64,000 nucleotides of DNA from Methylobacterium terricola (GTDB lineage: Bacteria > Pseudomonadota > Alphaproteobacteria > Rhizobiales > Beijerinckiaceae): positions 62,001 through 126,000 of the forward strand of contig NZ_VDDA01000004.1 of the NCBI RefSeq assembly GCF_006151805.1. The letters are read 5' to 3'. The notes under the pieces were generated by a model. It did not search any database. It saw only the letters and a list, made by a program, of their open reading frames with translations, and was not told the DNA's origin. Shown piece by piece: positions 17,185 to 27,973 of the stretch. A program made the position numbers and the translations under genes. Position 1 is the first letter of the stretch, and each line of letters opens with the position of its first letter.

Positions 17185-18012
17185 TCAGGCCCAGGAGCAG
17201 GAGGCCCGGGCAAATCCCTCGCTGCGCCCGAGGGCCTCGGCGGCCGGGCCCTGCTCGAGCCCGAAACGCTGGGCCAGGTCGTCGGCCAGCGCGGCGAAAT
17301 CGGCGGTGGCGCGGGCCTGCGGGCGGCAGCGGCGCAGCGGCTGGCGCCGGGCGAAGGCCTCGCTCACCGCCACGTCGACGCGCACGCCCCGGACCTGCTG
17401 GTCCGGCCCGAAGCCGGTGCGGAGCTGGGCCAGGGTCTCCCTCTCGACAGTGGTGCGCAGGTCGATCCGCATCGGCGCGATGGCGAGGCCGAGCGGCGCG
17501 GTGCGGAACCGCAGCATCGTCTCGTGGAACGAGCGGGCGAACTGGCGCACGCCGTCGAGCCCGAGCGGGTCGAGGGTGGTGGGGACCACCACGCCGCTGC
17601 TCGGCAGGAGGGCGCAGATCATCACCGCCCTGGCCGAGGGCGGCACGTCGATCAGGACGAGGTCGTAATCCGGCCGCAAGGGCGACAGGGCCGTGTCGAG
17701 GCAGTGACCGTCGTCATGACCCATCTGTCCGTTGAAGCTGCGGTCGGCCGGGATGATCGCGACGCCGTCCTCGTCCGTCGCCTGCACGGCGCCGTCGAAG
17801 CCGCCGCCCCTGCGGCGCAGCGGCGTATGGGCGTTGGGCAGGCCGAGTTCGGCCAGGGCGCTGAAGCCGAGCCCACTATGTCCCTGCGGATCGAGGTCGA
17901 CGACGAGCACCCGGTAGCCCCGGCTGCCGAATTCGGCCGCCAGGTTGACGGTCGTCGTCGTCTTGCCGGTGCCGCCTTTGCAATTGGCGATCGAGAGAAT
18001 GCGCGCCGCCAT
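17185..18012 (-). CDS. ParA/MinD-family partition-type ATPase
   Basis: 275 aa from ATG 18012. The deviant Walker A is ANCKGGTGKTTTTVNLA (Lys12 signature lysine, Lys17). Then come VLVVDLDPQGHSGLGFS (Walker A') and DYDLVLIDVPPSARAV (Walker B). This is the ParA/Soj plan of ATP-dependent DNA-bound dimers that move plasmids, chromosomes or protein clusters. No parB-like gene is adjacent, and the chromosomal parAB pair is normally near gidB, so this is an orphan ParA. Two palindromes 49-92 bp upstream suggest an operator. The next gene downstream (pseudouridine synthase) starts about 110 bp away. Confidence 0.9.
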   Translation of the reverse strand: MAARILSIANCKGGTGKTTTTVNLAAEFGSRGYRVLVVDLDPQGHSGLGFSALAELGLPNAHTPLRRRGGGFDGAVQATDEDGVAIIPADRSFNGQMGHDDGHCLDTALSPLRPDYDLVLIDVPPSARAVMICALLPSSGVVVPTTLDPLGLDGVRQFARSFHETMLRFRTAPLGLAIAPMRIDLRTTVERETLAQLRTGFGPDQQVRGVRVDVAVSEAFARRQPLRRCRPQARATADFAALADDLAQRFGLEQGPAAEALGRSEGFARASCSWA

Positions 18013-18060
18013 CACAGCCCCCGACCCGGCGAGACACGATGCAGGCCATCCTGGTGACAC

Positions 18061-18104
18061 GTGACCCCAAGGTCACGAGGCGGCGACGGATGACCCAAGG
18101 TCAC
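18061..18104. promoter_or_regulatory. Palindromic operator pair upstream of the parA-like gene
   Basis: GTGACCCCAAGGTCAC at 18061-18076 is a perfect 6-bp inverted repeat around CCAA. A second site, TGACCCAAGGTCA, at 18091-18103 is a 5-bp inverted repeat around CAA with the same arms. Their centres are about 28.5 bp apart and 56-85 bp before ATG 18012. A further GTGAC at 18054 adjoins the first site. Such paired sites usually bind a dimeric regulator twice. The regulator is unknown. Confidence 0.6.
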
Positions 18105-18166
18105 AAGGGCGCTGGAGCGCCCCATGACGTTCCGGCCGAGTTTCCGGTGGGATGGTTACCAAATCG

Positions 18167-19483
18167 TCACGCGCCGTCGCGCTCGCGGGATTTCCTGGTC
18201 TCCGCCCACCAGTCCAGGCGCTCGGCGATGCGGCGCTCGAACCCCCGCTCGGTCGGCGCGTAGAGCCGCTGACGGCCCAGCCGCTCCGGCCAGTAATCCT
18301 GGCCCGAGAAGGCGTCGGGCTCGTCGTGGTCGTAGCGGTAGCCCTCGCCGTAGCCGAGCTTGCGCATCAGCTTGGTCGGGGCATTGAGGATGGTGCGGGG
18401 CGGTGGCAGCGAGCCGTGCTCCTTGGCCAGGCGGGTCGCGGCCTTGTAGGCGGTGTAGACCGCGTTCGATTTCGGCGCCGTCGCGAGGTAGACGGCTGCC
18501 TGGGCCAGCGCCAGCTCGCCCTCCGGCGAGCCGAGGAAGTCGAACGCCTCCTTGGCCGCGTTCGCCACCGCCAGGGCCTGCGGGTCGGCCAGCCCGATAT
18601 CCTCCACCGCCGCCCGCACCAGCCGGCGGGCGATGAACAGCCGGTCCTCGCCGGCATCGAGCATCCGGCAGAGATAGTAGAGGGCGGCGTCCGGGTCCGA
18701 GCCGCGGATCGTCTTGTGCAGCGCGGAGATCAGGTTGTAGTGGCCCTCCTGCGCCTTGTCGTAGACGGGGGCCCGGCGCTGGATCAGCCCCTGCAGGAGG
18801 CCTGCATCCAGGGTCTCGCCCGGGGCCGCCGAGCGCCACACCTCCTCGGCGAGGGTCAGGGCCGCCCGGCCGTCGCCGTCGGCCATCCGCACCAGCACCG
18901 CGCGCGCCTCGGCGTCGAGGGGCAGGGGCCGCCCGGTCACCGCCTCGGCCCGGTCGAGCAGCCGGGCGATCGCCGCCTCGTCGAGGGCGCGGAAGACCAG
19001 CACCCGGGCGCGGGACAGGAGCGCGGCGTTGAGCTCGAAGGACGGGTTCTCCGTCGTGGCGCCGACCAGCGTGACGGTGCCGTCCTCGACCACCGGCAGG
19101 AAGGCGTCGAGCTGGGCCCGGTTGAAGCGGTGGATCTCGTCGACGAAGAGCAGCGTGCCGCGGCCCGCCGCCCGCCGGGCCCGGGCCGCCTCGAACACCT
19201 TTCGGAGTTCGGCGACGCCGGAGAAGATCGCCGAGATCTGCTCGAAATGCAGGTCGGTCTCGCCGGCGAGCAGCCGCGCCACCGTGGTCTTGCCGGTGCC
19301 GGGAGGTCCCCACAGGATCAGCGAGCCGAGGTTGCGCCCGCGCAAGAGCCGGGTCAGCGCGCCGCCCTCCCCGGTCAGGTGCTCCTGCCCGACCACCTCG
19401 GCGAGGGTCGTCGGCCGCAAGGTGTCGGCGAGGGGGCGGGGAGCGTCGCGGTCGAGGCCCGCGGAGGCGAACAGGTCGGACAT
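18167..19483 (-). CDS. rarA: Replication-associated recombination ATPase RarA/MgsA
   Basis: AAA+ ATPase acting at stalled replication forks. ATG 19483 gives 438 aa (MSDLFASAGLDRDAPRPLAD). Walker A is GPPGTGKTT (59-67), Walker B LLFVDEIHRF (111-120) and sensor 1 GATTENPSFELN. The C-terminal MgsA tetramerisation region includes LPPPRTILNAPTKLMRKLGYG and YRYDHDEPDAFSGQDYWPE, diagnostic of this family rather than of clamp-loader subunits. The frame extending to 19558 adds 25 residues without support. A plus-strand gene starts 162 bp away, so the two are divergent. Confidence 0.95.
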   Translation of the reverse strand: MSDLFASAGLDRDAPRPLADTLRPTTLAEVVGQEHLTGEGGALTRLLRGRNLGSLILWGPPGTGKTTVARLLAGETDLHFEQISAIFSGVAELRKVFEAARARRAAGRGTLLFVDEIHRFNRAQLDAFLPVVEDGTVTLVGATTENPSFELNAALLSRARVLVFRALDEAAIARLLDRAEAVTGRPLPLDAEARAVLVRMADGDGRAALTLAEEVWRSAAPGETLDAGLLQGLIQRRAPVYDKAQEGHYNLISALHKTIRGSDPDAALYYLCRMLDAGEDRLFIARRLVRAAVEDIGLADPQALAVANAAKEAFDFLGSPEGELALAQAAVYLATAPKSNAVYTAYKAATRLAKEHGSLPPPRTILNAPTKLMRKLGYGEGYRYDHDEPDAFSGQDYWPERLGRQRLYAPTERGFERRIAERLDWWAETRKSRERDGA

Positions 19484-19645
19484 GCCCGCATCAACACCCA
19501 CCGGGCGCGACGCCGCAAGAGCGCGACCGCCCTCACCCACCGCCGGCGAGGATGCCATCGCGCGGCGAAGCTGCTACCCTGCCGCCGGGATCACCCCCTA
19601 CGCCGGCGCGCTTGCCGGGATCCGGTCTTCAGCCTAGCAAGCAGC

Positions 19646-20695
19646 ATGCGATTCAACTTCAACGTCGTCGGCCCGGCGAGCTTCGAGCTCTGGATCGCGC
19701 CCGACGACATGCGCCGTACGCCACGCGTCCGCGTGGTCATGGACCGCACGCAGGAGGCCGTGATCGAGGCCTGGGTGCATTACCCGCAGCTGAAGGAGTT
19801 CGGCTGGCACGCCCACGGCATCTGCGGCTTCAAGCTCGACGGCACGAGCTGCCCCGGCCTCGATCAGGCCGCGCGCTACGACATCTACGACGGCGACACC
19901 AACATCCTGCTCTACCGGCACCGCGCCGATGCCTTCTATCGCCCGTCCCGCGTCCTCTCGCTCGACTACACGATCAACCAGGACAACCTCGCCCGCGACA
20001 TGCTCTTCCCGGAATTCGCGATGGCGTATTTCGGCATCCACGATATCCATTTCGACTTGCTGCGCTGCATCATCGACATCAAGTACAGCGACTCGATGCT
20101 GCTGCAGGGCAGCCTGCTGCTGAAGCGCTACGAGGACGTGATCCAGAGCGGCGAGTACGTGAAGACGATCCTGGTCGTCGATCCCTATGTCGAGCTGGCC
20201 AAGCGCATCCTGTGGCTGCGCCGGATGGCGGAGATCGGCAAGGATCCGGCCCAGAGCTGGCGCATCGACCATCTCCAGGGCCCCTGCGCCTTCGCGGCCG
20301 GGCTCGACCTCGGCAGCACCTCGGCCCTGCGCAAGGGCTTCGACCGGATCGACATGGAGACCTTCGGCTTCCTGGAGAATCCGCTGACCCGCGACCTCTC
20401 CTGCACCTTTCCCGGGGAGTCGATGAAGCCGGGACACTGGACGCTCGCCATCGAGGCGCTGTCCCGCTTCCACGTCATCGGCCACCAGCATTTCTGGGGC
20501 GCCTACACGGCGATGCTGGCCGACGTGCTCAAGCTCGAAGGCCCCGCCCTGCCCGAGCGCCGGGTGCCCGAGCCGGTGCTCCAGCTCGCCGAGACCCTGA
20601 GCCGGGTGAAGAACACCCTCGGCCTCGTCGAGATGGACATCAACCTGAGCGACAAGGTCTACACGATCATCGAGGCGCAGTGGGAGAAGGCGTGA
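19646..20695 (+). CDS. Conserved-looking protein of unknown function (349 aa)
   Basis: ATG 19646 begins MRFNFNVVGPASFELWIAPD. The product is 349 aa, soluble, without signal peptide or membrane helix. I do not recognise the family. The composition is that of a folded enzyme-like protein, with many aromatic and histidine residues: HYPQLKEFGWHAHGICGFKLDG (near 40), YDIYDGDTNILLYRHR, LLQGSLLLKRYEDVI, CTFPGESMKPGHWTL and FHVIGHQHFWGAYTAMLADV. The sequence is clearly coding. It stands alone, divergent from rarA and convergent with the lipase gene. Confidence 0.8.
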   Translation: MRFNFNVVGPASFELWIAPDDMRRTPRVRVVMDRTQEAVIEAWVHYPQLKEFGWHAHGICGFKLDGTSCPGLDQAARYDIYDGDTNILLYRHRADAFYRPSRVLSLDYTINQDNLARDMLFPEFAMAYFGIHDIHFDLLRCIIDIKYSDSMLLQGSLLLKRYEDVIQSGEYVKTILVVDPYVELAKRILWLRRMAEIGKDPAQSWRIDHLQGPCAFAAGLDLGSTSALRKGFDRIDMETFGFLENPLTRDLSCTFPGESMKPGHWTLAIEALSRFHVIGHQHFWGAYTAMLADVLKLEGPALPERRVPEPVLQLAETLSRVKNTLGLVEMDINLSDKVYTIIEAQWEKA

Positions 20696-20824
20696 CACAT
20701 GCCCTCCCCGGGCTCCCCGTGTTACCCCCGCACCTCTGATCCTTGAGCGCGGGGCACGCCGGGACCGGCAGGGGACGGGCGCCCCGACCCCTGCCGGTCC
20801 CGGCGGTGCCCTGCCGGCGGCCGG

Positions 20825-22705
20825 TCAGCCGAAGGAGACCGTGCCCGGCGTCAGGCTGCTCCAGGTCGCGTGCTCGATCATCAGGTCGCCTGCCCCGAGA
20901 TGCAGCAGCAGCCCGTCCGCCGTCTGCTCGCCGTGGTTGCGCAGTTCCGCGGTGCTCCGGAACGGGCTGCCGATGATCCTGATCCGGTCCTGCTCGACGT
21001 CGCTGAGGCGGAAATCCTCGATCGTCACGCGTCCGGACAGCCGCGCATCGACGACGAACAGGTCGTCGCCGAGGCCGCCGTTGAGCAGGTCGTTGCCGCC
21101 CCCGCCGGTGAGCCAGTCGTTGCCCTCGCCGCCATAGATCGCATCGTTGCCGCCCCGCCCGTCGAGCCGGTCGTCGCCCGCGCCGCCATAAAGGAGATCG
21201 CTCGCGCTCGTTCCGGTGATCGTGTCGTTCCCCGCCAAGCCGAAGACCCGCGATCCGGTGAGCGTGTCGTTCCCGGCCGTGCCCTGCCGAGCGGCCGTGT
21301 AGGCGACGTCCTGGTCGAACCGCTCGAAGGCGCCGCTCCAGGTCAGGTCTTCCAGCCGGTCGGACTCGAGCGCGTAGCTGCGCCCTCGCCCGGGGATCCC
21401 CGCATCGAGGAACGTCACCCGCTCGACGCCCGAGACGATGTCGAGGCCGTGGGACTTCGAGAAGAAGGCCGTGGTGCCATCCATCAGCCGCGATACGCTC
21501 CAGTCGCGCATCGTGCCCGACAATTCGAGCGTGTCGGTCCCGCTCCCGCCCTCGACCCGGTTCTGTCCGTCGCCCGGGCGGATCGTGTCGTCACCGGCCA
21601 TGGCGTCGATGTAGTCGTTGCCGACATTGCCGCGGAGCCGGTCGTCGTATTGCGACCCGATCAGGAAGGCGGAATCCCCGACATGGTCGTGCCGGTCCGA
21701 CGGGCGGTGCAGGTCCTCCACCCAGGTGACGCCGCGCGTCGCGCCGCTGAGATTGGAGACGATCACCAGGCTATCGCGGGCGGTCTCGTCGTAGAAGGCC
21801 GATTGCGTGATCCGCGCCACGGCGTCGGAGGTGAGGCCGGCGACATGGGCCGCCCAGCCGCCGGGAATGTTGTAGAGCGCGAAGGGGCCATACGGCCAAG
21901 CGGGATCGGCGTAATCGTCGCCGAACAGGATCAGGTTGTCGGTGGAGGAGCCGAGCGCGTAATCCTGCCCCATCAACCCGGGAGCCGCCTGTATCGCCTC
22001 GCCGAGTGAGTCGAAATCGCCGGCGGCGCGATGCACGACGTCGTTCTCGTACCCGATGTTGAGAACGCGGTCGTGGCCCTCGTAGGTGTAGGGAACCGCG
22101 TGGGCGATGTAGTTGCTGTCGGCGAAGAAGCCGCCGGCGAGCGTGTCGGCGTACTTCGCCATGACATTGGTGTAGGCGGCGCCGAGCGAGTAGCCGGTGA
22201 CGATCACGTCGTCGGCCCCGAGCCCCTTGCCGATCGCGTAGTCGCGGACCGCCGTGAGCAGCGGGTTCATGTTGGGTGCGATCTCGCCGCTGTTGAGCTG
22301 CGTGTAATCGGCGAGGTCAACCGGCGAATTGGTGCCGACGAACGTGACCGAGAGGCGGCTGACCCGCCCGCGCGCGTCGCGCTCCTCGTAGATCTGCGCC
22401 TGCGGTCCCGAATAGGTCCGGCCCGTCAGCGGGCTCTCGATGATGTAGTAGCCATCGTGATCGACCGCGTCGGGGCCGAGACCGAGCGACGACGGCCCGA
22501 CAGCCGACCAGCCGGCGGGGAGCGCGACGTTGGTCCTGTTGGCGGTCGCCCCGGGCGGCATCGCGCTCCCGAACGCGTTCGCCAGCGATGCGACCTGGAT
22601 CCCGTAGATCCGTTCGAGCTGGCCGAACGACGCCAGCCTCAACGAGGTATTCGCCAGCTCAGCTGATTCCGCAGAGGAATATCGGCGATAGTCGAACATT
22701 CCCAT
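20825..22705 (-). CDS. Family I.3 RTX lipase/polyurethanase-type esterase, type I-secreted
   Basis: A 626-aa extracellular lipase. The N terminus (MGMFDYRRYSSAESAELANT) and the hydrolase domain match family I.3 lipases of Pseudomonas and Serratia. The nucleophile elbow is GYSLG (Ser173), where family members usually have GHSLG. The probable acid is Asp222 in NIGYEND and the probable histidine is His287 in PGGWAAHVAG. Two RTX blocks (about 352-378 and 478-548, e.g. GGAGDDRLDGRGGND) bind calcium. The C terminus lacks cysteines, as expected for an uncleaved ABC-exporter signal. There is no Sec signal and no ABC exporter gene nearby. Confidence 0.93.
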   Translation of the reverse strand: MGMFDYRRYSSAESAELANTSLRLASFGQLERIYGIQVASLANAFGSAMPPGATANRTNVALPAGWSAVGPSSLGLGPDAVDHDGYYIIESPLTGRTYSGPQAQIYEERDARGRVSRLSVTFVGTNSPVDLADYTQLNSGEIAPNMNPLLTAVRDYAIGKGLGADDVIVTGYSLGAAYTNVMAKYADTLAGGFFADSNYIAHAVPYTYEGHDRVLNIGYENDVVHRAAGDFDSLGEAIQAAPGLMGQDYALGSSTDNLILFGDDYADPAWPYGPFALYNIPGGWAAHVAGLTSDAVARITQSAFYDETARDSLVIVSNLSGATRGVTWVEDLHRPSDRHDHVGDSAFLIGSQYDDRLRGNVGNDYIDAMAGDDTIRPGDGQNRVEGGSGTDTLELSGTMRDWSVSRLMDGTTAFFSKSHGLDIVSGVERVTFLDAGIPGRGRSYALESDRLEDLTWSGAFERFDQDVAYTAARQGTAGNDTLTGSRVFGLAGNDTITGTSASDLLYGGAGDDRLDGRGGNDAIYGGEGNDWLTGGGGNDLLNGGLGDDLFVVDARLSGRVTIEDFRLSDVEQDRIRIIGSPFRSTAELRNHGEQTADGLLLHLGAGDLMIEHATWSSLTPGTVSFG

Positions 22706-23442
22706 GACGAATGATCCCCTGTGAGCGTAATGCGTCGCAGAAGACAGGCCGCATTCCCAAGAGTCAACCTTGGCGATTACGTACGAAAGGATGAGAAAAC
22801 GCTCAGGCGGCTGCTATTTCAGATTGCATCGATCGATAGGTCTGCAATTGTCGCGCCGATGGGCTGAGTTTGCGACGATGTCGTCGCGCATGTCGGCCAC
22901 GGCGTCTGCACCCCCATCCGTCGTCGCCACGTCGTCAGGACGCGCCGGCGATGGTGCGCCAGTTGGAGGAACGCGACGAAAACTATTCATTATTTTTTGA
23001 TTGTTTCTTGCGCGTGTTTTCATTGATCTTAATTATAAAATATCCACCTACGAACAGAATTGTCCCTGTCTACAGGTGGATCAAGTCGGTACTGAACCGA
23101 GTATGACGACATCCGTCGGCAGGGTCCGGCGCGGTGCTCCGGGCCGCCGATGGTCACCCTCGACCATGCACGCGGCTCGGCTTCGGGCTGTTCCGATGCG
23201 TCAGCATCCCAAGCCCGCCGGGGCGATGCGCGCCCGCACCGCAAGGAGCCGCCGCTTCGGCCAGGCGCCGTGGCCTCGGCCGTGCGGCTACGATCCTGCC
23301 GATGCCATGTTCGAGTGAAGCGGCGCCGACGGATCGGTCGGCGCCTCGCCTTTGTCCCGTGCCCCTCCCGCCTCCCGGAGCCGCGCGATGGGACCCCGGG
23401 ACGGCGCTTGCCGATGTCTGGCCGTGACCCCGCGCCTGCCGT
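22706..23442. other. 737-bp gap without a supported gene; AT-rich island and strong hairpin
   Basis: Short frames here lack credible starts or composition. An island at about 22978-23050 is much richer in A and T than the rest of the window and may be the lipase promoter area or a remnant of transferred DNA. A perfect 9-bp hairpin (GGCGCCGAC 23322-23330, loop GGATCG, complement 23337-23345) lies 4 nt after a TGA that ends a 71-codon plus-strand frame (from ATG 23103). That frame is basic and has no good ribosome binding site, so I do not call it a gene. Confidence 0.5.
23322..23345. terminator. Perfect 9-bp GC hairpin, possible terminator
   Basis: GGCGCCGAC and GTCGGCGCC enclose the hexaloop GGATCG. 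On the plus strand TCGCCTTTG follows, only a weak T-run. It could terminate a transcript from the AT-rich island or protect the convergent region before the methyltransferase gene. Confidence 0.4.
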
Positions 23443-24087
23443 TCAGGGCCGGCGATAGACCCACACCCGCGCGGGCGGCAGGTTGAGCCAGACCTTGTTC
23501 GAGCGGCTGGCGGTGTAGGTCGTGGACTTGGCCGGGATCGGCGGCACCACCGCATAGGTGAACTGCACGAACGGCGCGTCCGGGTGCATCAGGTCGTGGA
23601 CGGCGCCCAGGAGGTCGAGGCGCTGCTCGAGGGGCTTGGTGAAGAGCGGGAGGCTCGAGATCGTGGCGCAGGCCGGCTCGTCGACGATGCCCGCGAGCGT
23701 CGCCCGGATGTCGTAGGCGTCGCCCTGCAGCACCGTGGCCTTGGGAAAGCGCCGGCGCAGCAGCTTGCAGAAATCCGGGTTGTACTCGACGAGCACCAGA
23801 CGCTCCTGGGCGATGCCGCGGCGCACCAGCGCATCGGTCACCGGCCCGGTGCCCGGCCCGAGCTCGATCACCGGGCCGGTCAGGCGTGGATCGACGTAGG
23901 AGGCCATGGTGCGCGCGAGCATCCGGCCCGACGGCGTCACGGCGCCGGTGACCAGCGGCCGTTCGAACCACGAGCGCAGGAACCGCGCCTCGTCCTCCAG
24001 GATGTCGCGCTTCTTGGGCGGCTGCGAATGGGGCAGCGGGCTCGAGACCGCGACGGCTTTGGCCCTGGATCGGTGAGGCAAAGGCAA
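23443..24087 (-). CDS. pmtA: Phosphatidylethanolamine N-methyltransferase, PmtA type (probable)
   Basis: A class I SAM methyltransferase of about 214 aa. The SAM motif is PVIELGPGTGPVTDALVRRG, followed by LVLVEYNPDFCKLLRRRFP, VLQGDAYDI and ISSLPLFTKP. This arrangement and the C-terminal FVQFTYAVVPPIPAKST match the rhizobial PmtA family that methylates PE towards phosphatidylcholine. Related Ksg-like methyltransferases are the alternative. The start is unsure: no ATG precedes the conserved part, and TTG 24087 is the first candidate in frame. The length suits the family. Confidence 0.75.
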   Translation of the reverse strand: MPLPHRSRAKAVAVSSPLPHSQPPKKRDILEDEARFLRSWFERPLVTGAVTPSGRMLARTMASYVDPRLTGPVIELGPGTGPVTDALVRRGIAQERLVLVEYNPDFCKLLRRRFPKATVLQGDAYDIRATLAGIVDEPACATISSLPLFTKPLEQRLDLLGAVHDLMHPDAPFVQFTYAVVPPIPAKSTTYTASRSNKVWLNLPPARVWVYRRP

Positions 24088-24281
24088 GACCGAAGACCCT
24101 TGAACACGCGAAAAAGTCGGATGGCGAACGGCTGTCGTTCAAAGGCGCGCCGCCGTCAAGCCTGACGCGCCCGCCCGAGACCCGCGAACCCCGCAATCCC
24201 GCTCGCGCGGGAGAACGCGCAACGGCTGCTTCGGTTCGCGGGGTGATGCGTCGGGTGCGGCCCGGGCCGCACCATCGGGGA

Positions 24282-25454
24282 TCAGGCGCGGCCGGACCCG
24301 CTGAGGCCGTCGAAGAACTCCTTCACCCGGGAGAAGAAGCCGGCGCTCTCCGGGTGGTTGTCGGCCTGGGTGCCGTGAGTGTCGAATTCCTGCAGCAGCT
24401 CGCGCTGGCGCTTGGTGAGGTTCTGCGGCGTCTCGACGAAGACCTGGATGTAGAGGTCGCCGACGTCGCGCGAGCGCAGCACCGGCATGCCCTTGCCCTT
24501 GAGGCGAAACTGCTTGTTGGTCTGGGTGCCGGCCGGGACCCGGACCGAGGTGTGCGAGCCGTCGATCACCGGCACGGTGATCTCGCCGGACAAGGCGGCC
24601 GTCACCATCGAGATCGGCACGCGGCAGAACAGGTCGGCGCCGTCGCGCTGGAAGAACGGGTGCGGCTTGATCGCCAGGAAGATGTAGAGGTCCCCCGCCG
24701 GCCCGCCGCGCAGGCCCGATTCGCCCTCGCCGGCCAGGCGAATGCGCAGGCCGTCGTCGACGCCCGCCGGCACGTTGATCGACAGCGTGCGCTCGCGGGT
24801 GACGCGGCCCGCCCCCGAGCAGGCCGGGCACGGATCCTCGATGATCTCGCCGCGCCCCTGGCAGTTCGGGCAGGTGCGCTCGATGGCGAAGAACCCTTGC
24901 GCCGCCCGCACCCTTCCGTAGCCGGCGCAGGTCGGGCAGGTCTTGGGCTTCGAGCCGGCCTTGGCGCCCGAGCCGGCGCAGACCTCGCAAGTCACCGAGG
25001 TCGGCATCTTGATGGTCTCGGTCTTGCCGGTGAAGGCTTCCTCGAGGCTGATCTCGAGGTTGTAGCGCAGGTCGGCGCCGCGCTCGCGGCCCCCGCCCGG
25101 ACGCCCGCCCTGGCCGCCGGGGCGTCCGCCGCCCGGGCCGCCGCGGGCATCGCCGAAGAAGGTGTCGAAGATGTCCGACATGAAGTCGCCGAACTCGTTG
25201 CCGAATCCGGGGCCGCCCTGCCCGCCCTGCGAGAAGGCGGCGTGGCCGAAGCGATCGTAGGCGGCGCGCTTCTGCCCATCGGACAGGCATTGATAGGCCT
25301 CGTTGAGCTCCTTGAACTTGAGCTCGGCCTCCTTGTCGCCGGGGTTGCGGTCGGGGTGGTAGACCATCGCCAGCTTGCGGAAGGCCGACTTCATCTCACC
25401 GTCGGTCGCGGTGCGGGCGACGCCCAGCACCTCGTAATAGTCGCGCTTCGACAT
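24282..25454 (-). CDS. dnaJ: Chaperone protein DnaJ
   Basis: Hsp40 co-chaperone of DnaK. ATG 25454 (390 aa, [20 protein letters not shown]). The J domain holds the HPD motif in [16 protein letters not shown] Gly/Phe-rich linker follows (about 77-120), then four zinc-binding repeats ([32 protein letters not shown]) and the two C-terminal substrate domains. It lies 150 bp downstream of dnaK on the same strand, with two strong hairpins in that gap, so expression is probably partly uncoupled from dnaK. Confidence 0.98.
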   Translation of the reverse strand: MSKRDYYEVLGVARTATDGEMKSAFRKLAMVYHPDRNPGDKEAELKFKELNEAYQCLSDGQKRAAYDRFGHAAFSQGGQGGPGFGNEFGDFMSDIFDTFFGDARGGPGGGRPGGQGGRPGGGRERGADLRYNLEISLEEAFTGKTETIKMPTSVTCEVCAGSGAKAGSKPKTCPTCAGYGRVRAAQGFFAIERTCPNCQGRGEIIEDPCPACSGAGRVTRERTLSINVPAGVDDGLRIRLAGEGESGLRGGPAGDLYIFLAIKPHPFFQRDGADLFCRVPISMVTAALSGEITVPVIDGSHTSVRVPAGTQTNKQFRLKGKGMPVLRSRDVGDLYIQVFVETPQNLTKRQRELLQEFDTHGTQADNHPESAGFFSRVKEFFDGLSGSGRA

Positions 25455-25505
25455 TCCTGTCCCCGGCCCCGCCGTATCCCCGTCGGGCATCGTCCATACA
25501 CGTCC

Positions 25506-25586
25506 GGTCCCCGGCGCCGTTATCGGGCGCCGGGGACCAGATCGATCTGCAAGTGTCCGGCCGCACGGATCTCAGATCCGTGCGGC
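25506..25586. terminator. Two consecutive perfect hairpins between dnaK and dnaJ
   Basis: Hairpin A: the 13-bp stem 25506-25518 pairs with 25526-25538 (arm GGTCCCCGGCGCC) around GTTATCG. Hairpin B: 25560-25572 pairs with 25574-25586 (arm GCCGCACGGATCT), an essentially perfect 27-bp palindrome. On the minus-strand transcript B follows the dnaK stop by 18 nt and A comes next. No T-run follows on the minus strand. They probably act as an attenuator or 3' end stabiliser giving more dnaK than dnaJ mRNA; this is inference. Confidence 0.65.
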
Positions 25587-25604
25587 GAGCTCAAGGCGTG
25601 TTTT

Positions 25605-27524
<1,920 letters not shown>

Positions 27525-27973
27525 GGTGGGATCCCTCGTTGGTGTTTTTTAAGCAGACCGCCGAGCCCCGAAGCAGCTCGGCCCATGGCGGTACTTGATC
27601 GAATGGTTTGAGCCGAGGCGGGCGGACCGCGCCTCGCCGGGAACCCGGCGAGCGGGGGAGTTGCCCGCGCCGAGCCGGATATAAGAAGGCCGTTTCAGAG
27701 CCGCAAGGCGAGCCGGGCCGTGGCGCGCACGGCGAATCGCGGCCGGCGCCGGACTTCGTTTTTCCGGATCGTTGCCGCATCGCCGGCGGCCGGGACGCCG
27801 CGCGACAGGGGCCGCGCAGGCCCGCCGCGCGCTCACCCGTGCGGCCAAGCCGCCATGACAATGTTGCGGGCTTGCCACGCCCGTGCCACGGACCTCATGC
27901 TACGACCCTACGGGACGTCTGACCCGCGGGCGTCGATCCCACTTGCGCCGCTTCCACTTGCACCTGGAGCCTG
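27525..27973. other. 449-bp divergent region upstream of dnaK
   Basis: No gene is supported. It holds the dnaK heat-shock promoter (27679-27707) and, within the dnaK leader, a 9-bp hairpin (27633-27641 with 27644-27652, arms CTCGCCGGG/CCCGGCGAG). The rest is the upstream region of the plus-strand gene at 27974, with nothing further recognised. Confidence 0.5.
27679..27707 (-). promoter_or_regulatory. RpoH (sigma-32 type) heat-shock promoter of dnaK
   Basis: On the minus strand CTTG (27707-27704) is followed after exactly 18 nt by CTTATAT (27685-27679). This matches the alphaproteobacterial RpoH pattern CTTG-N17/18-CYTATNT. It would start transcription roughly 145 nt before the dnaK ATG. The heat-shock nature of dnaK makes the site credible. 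Confidence 0.7.

Noticed and set aside
23103..23318. 71-codon basic frame ending just before a hairpin
   Set aside because: The hairpin after the stop is suggestive, but the start has no Shine-Dalgarno sequence and overlapping frames look equally open.
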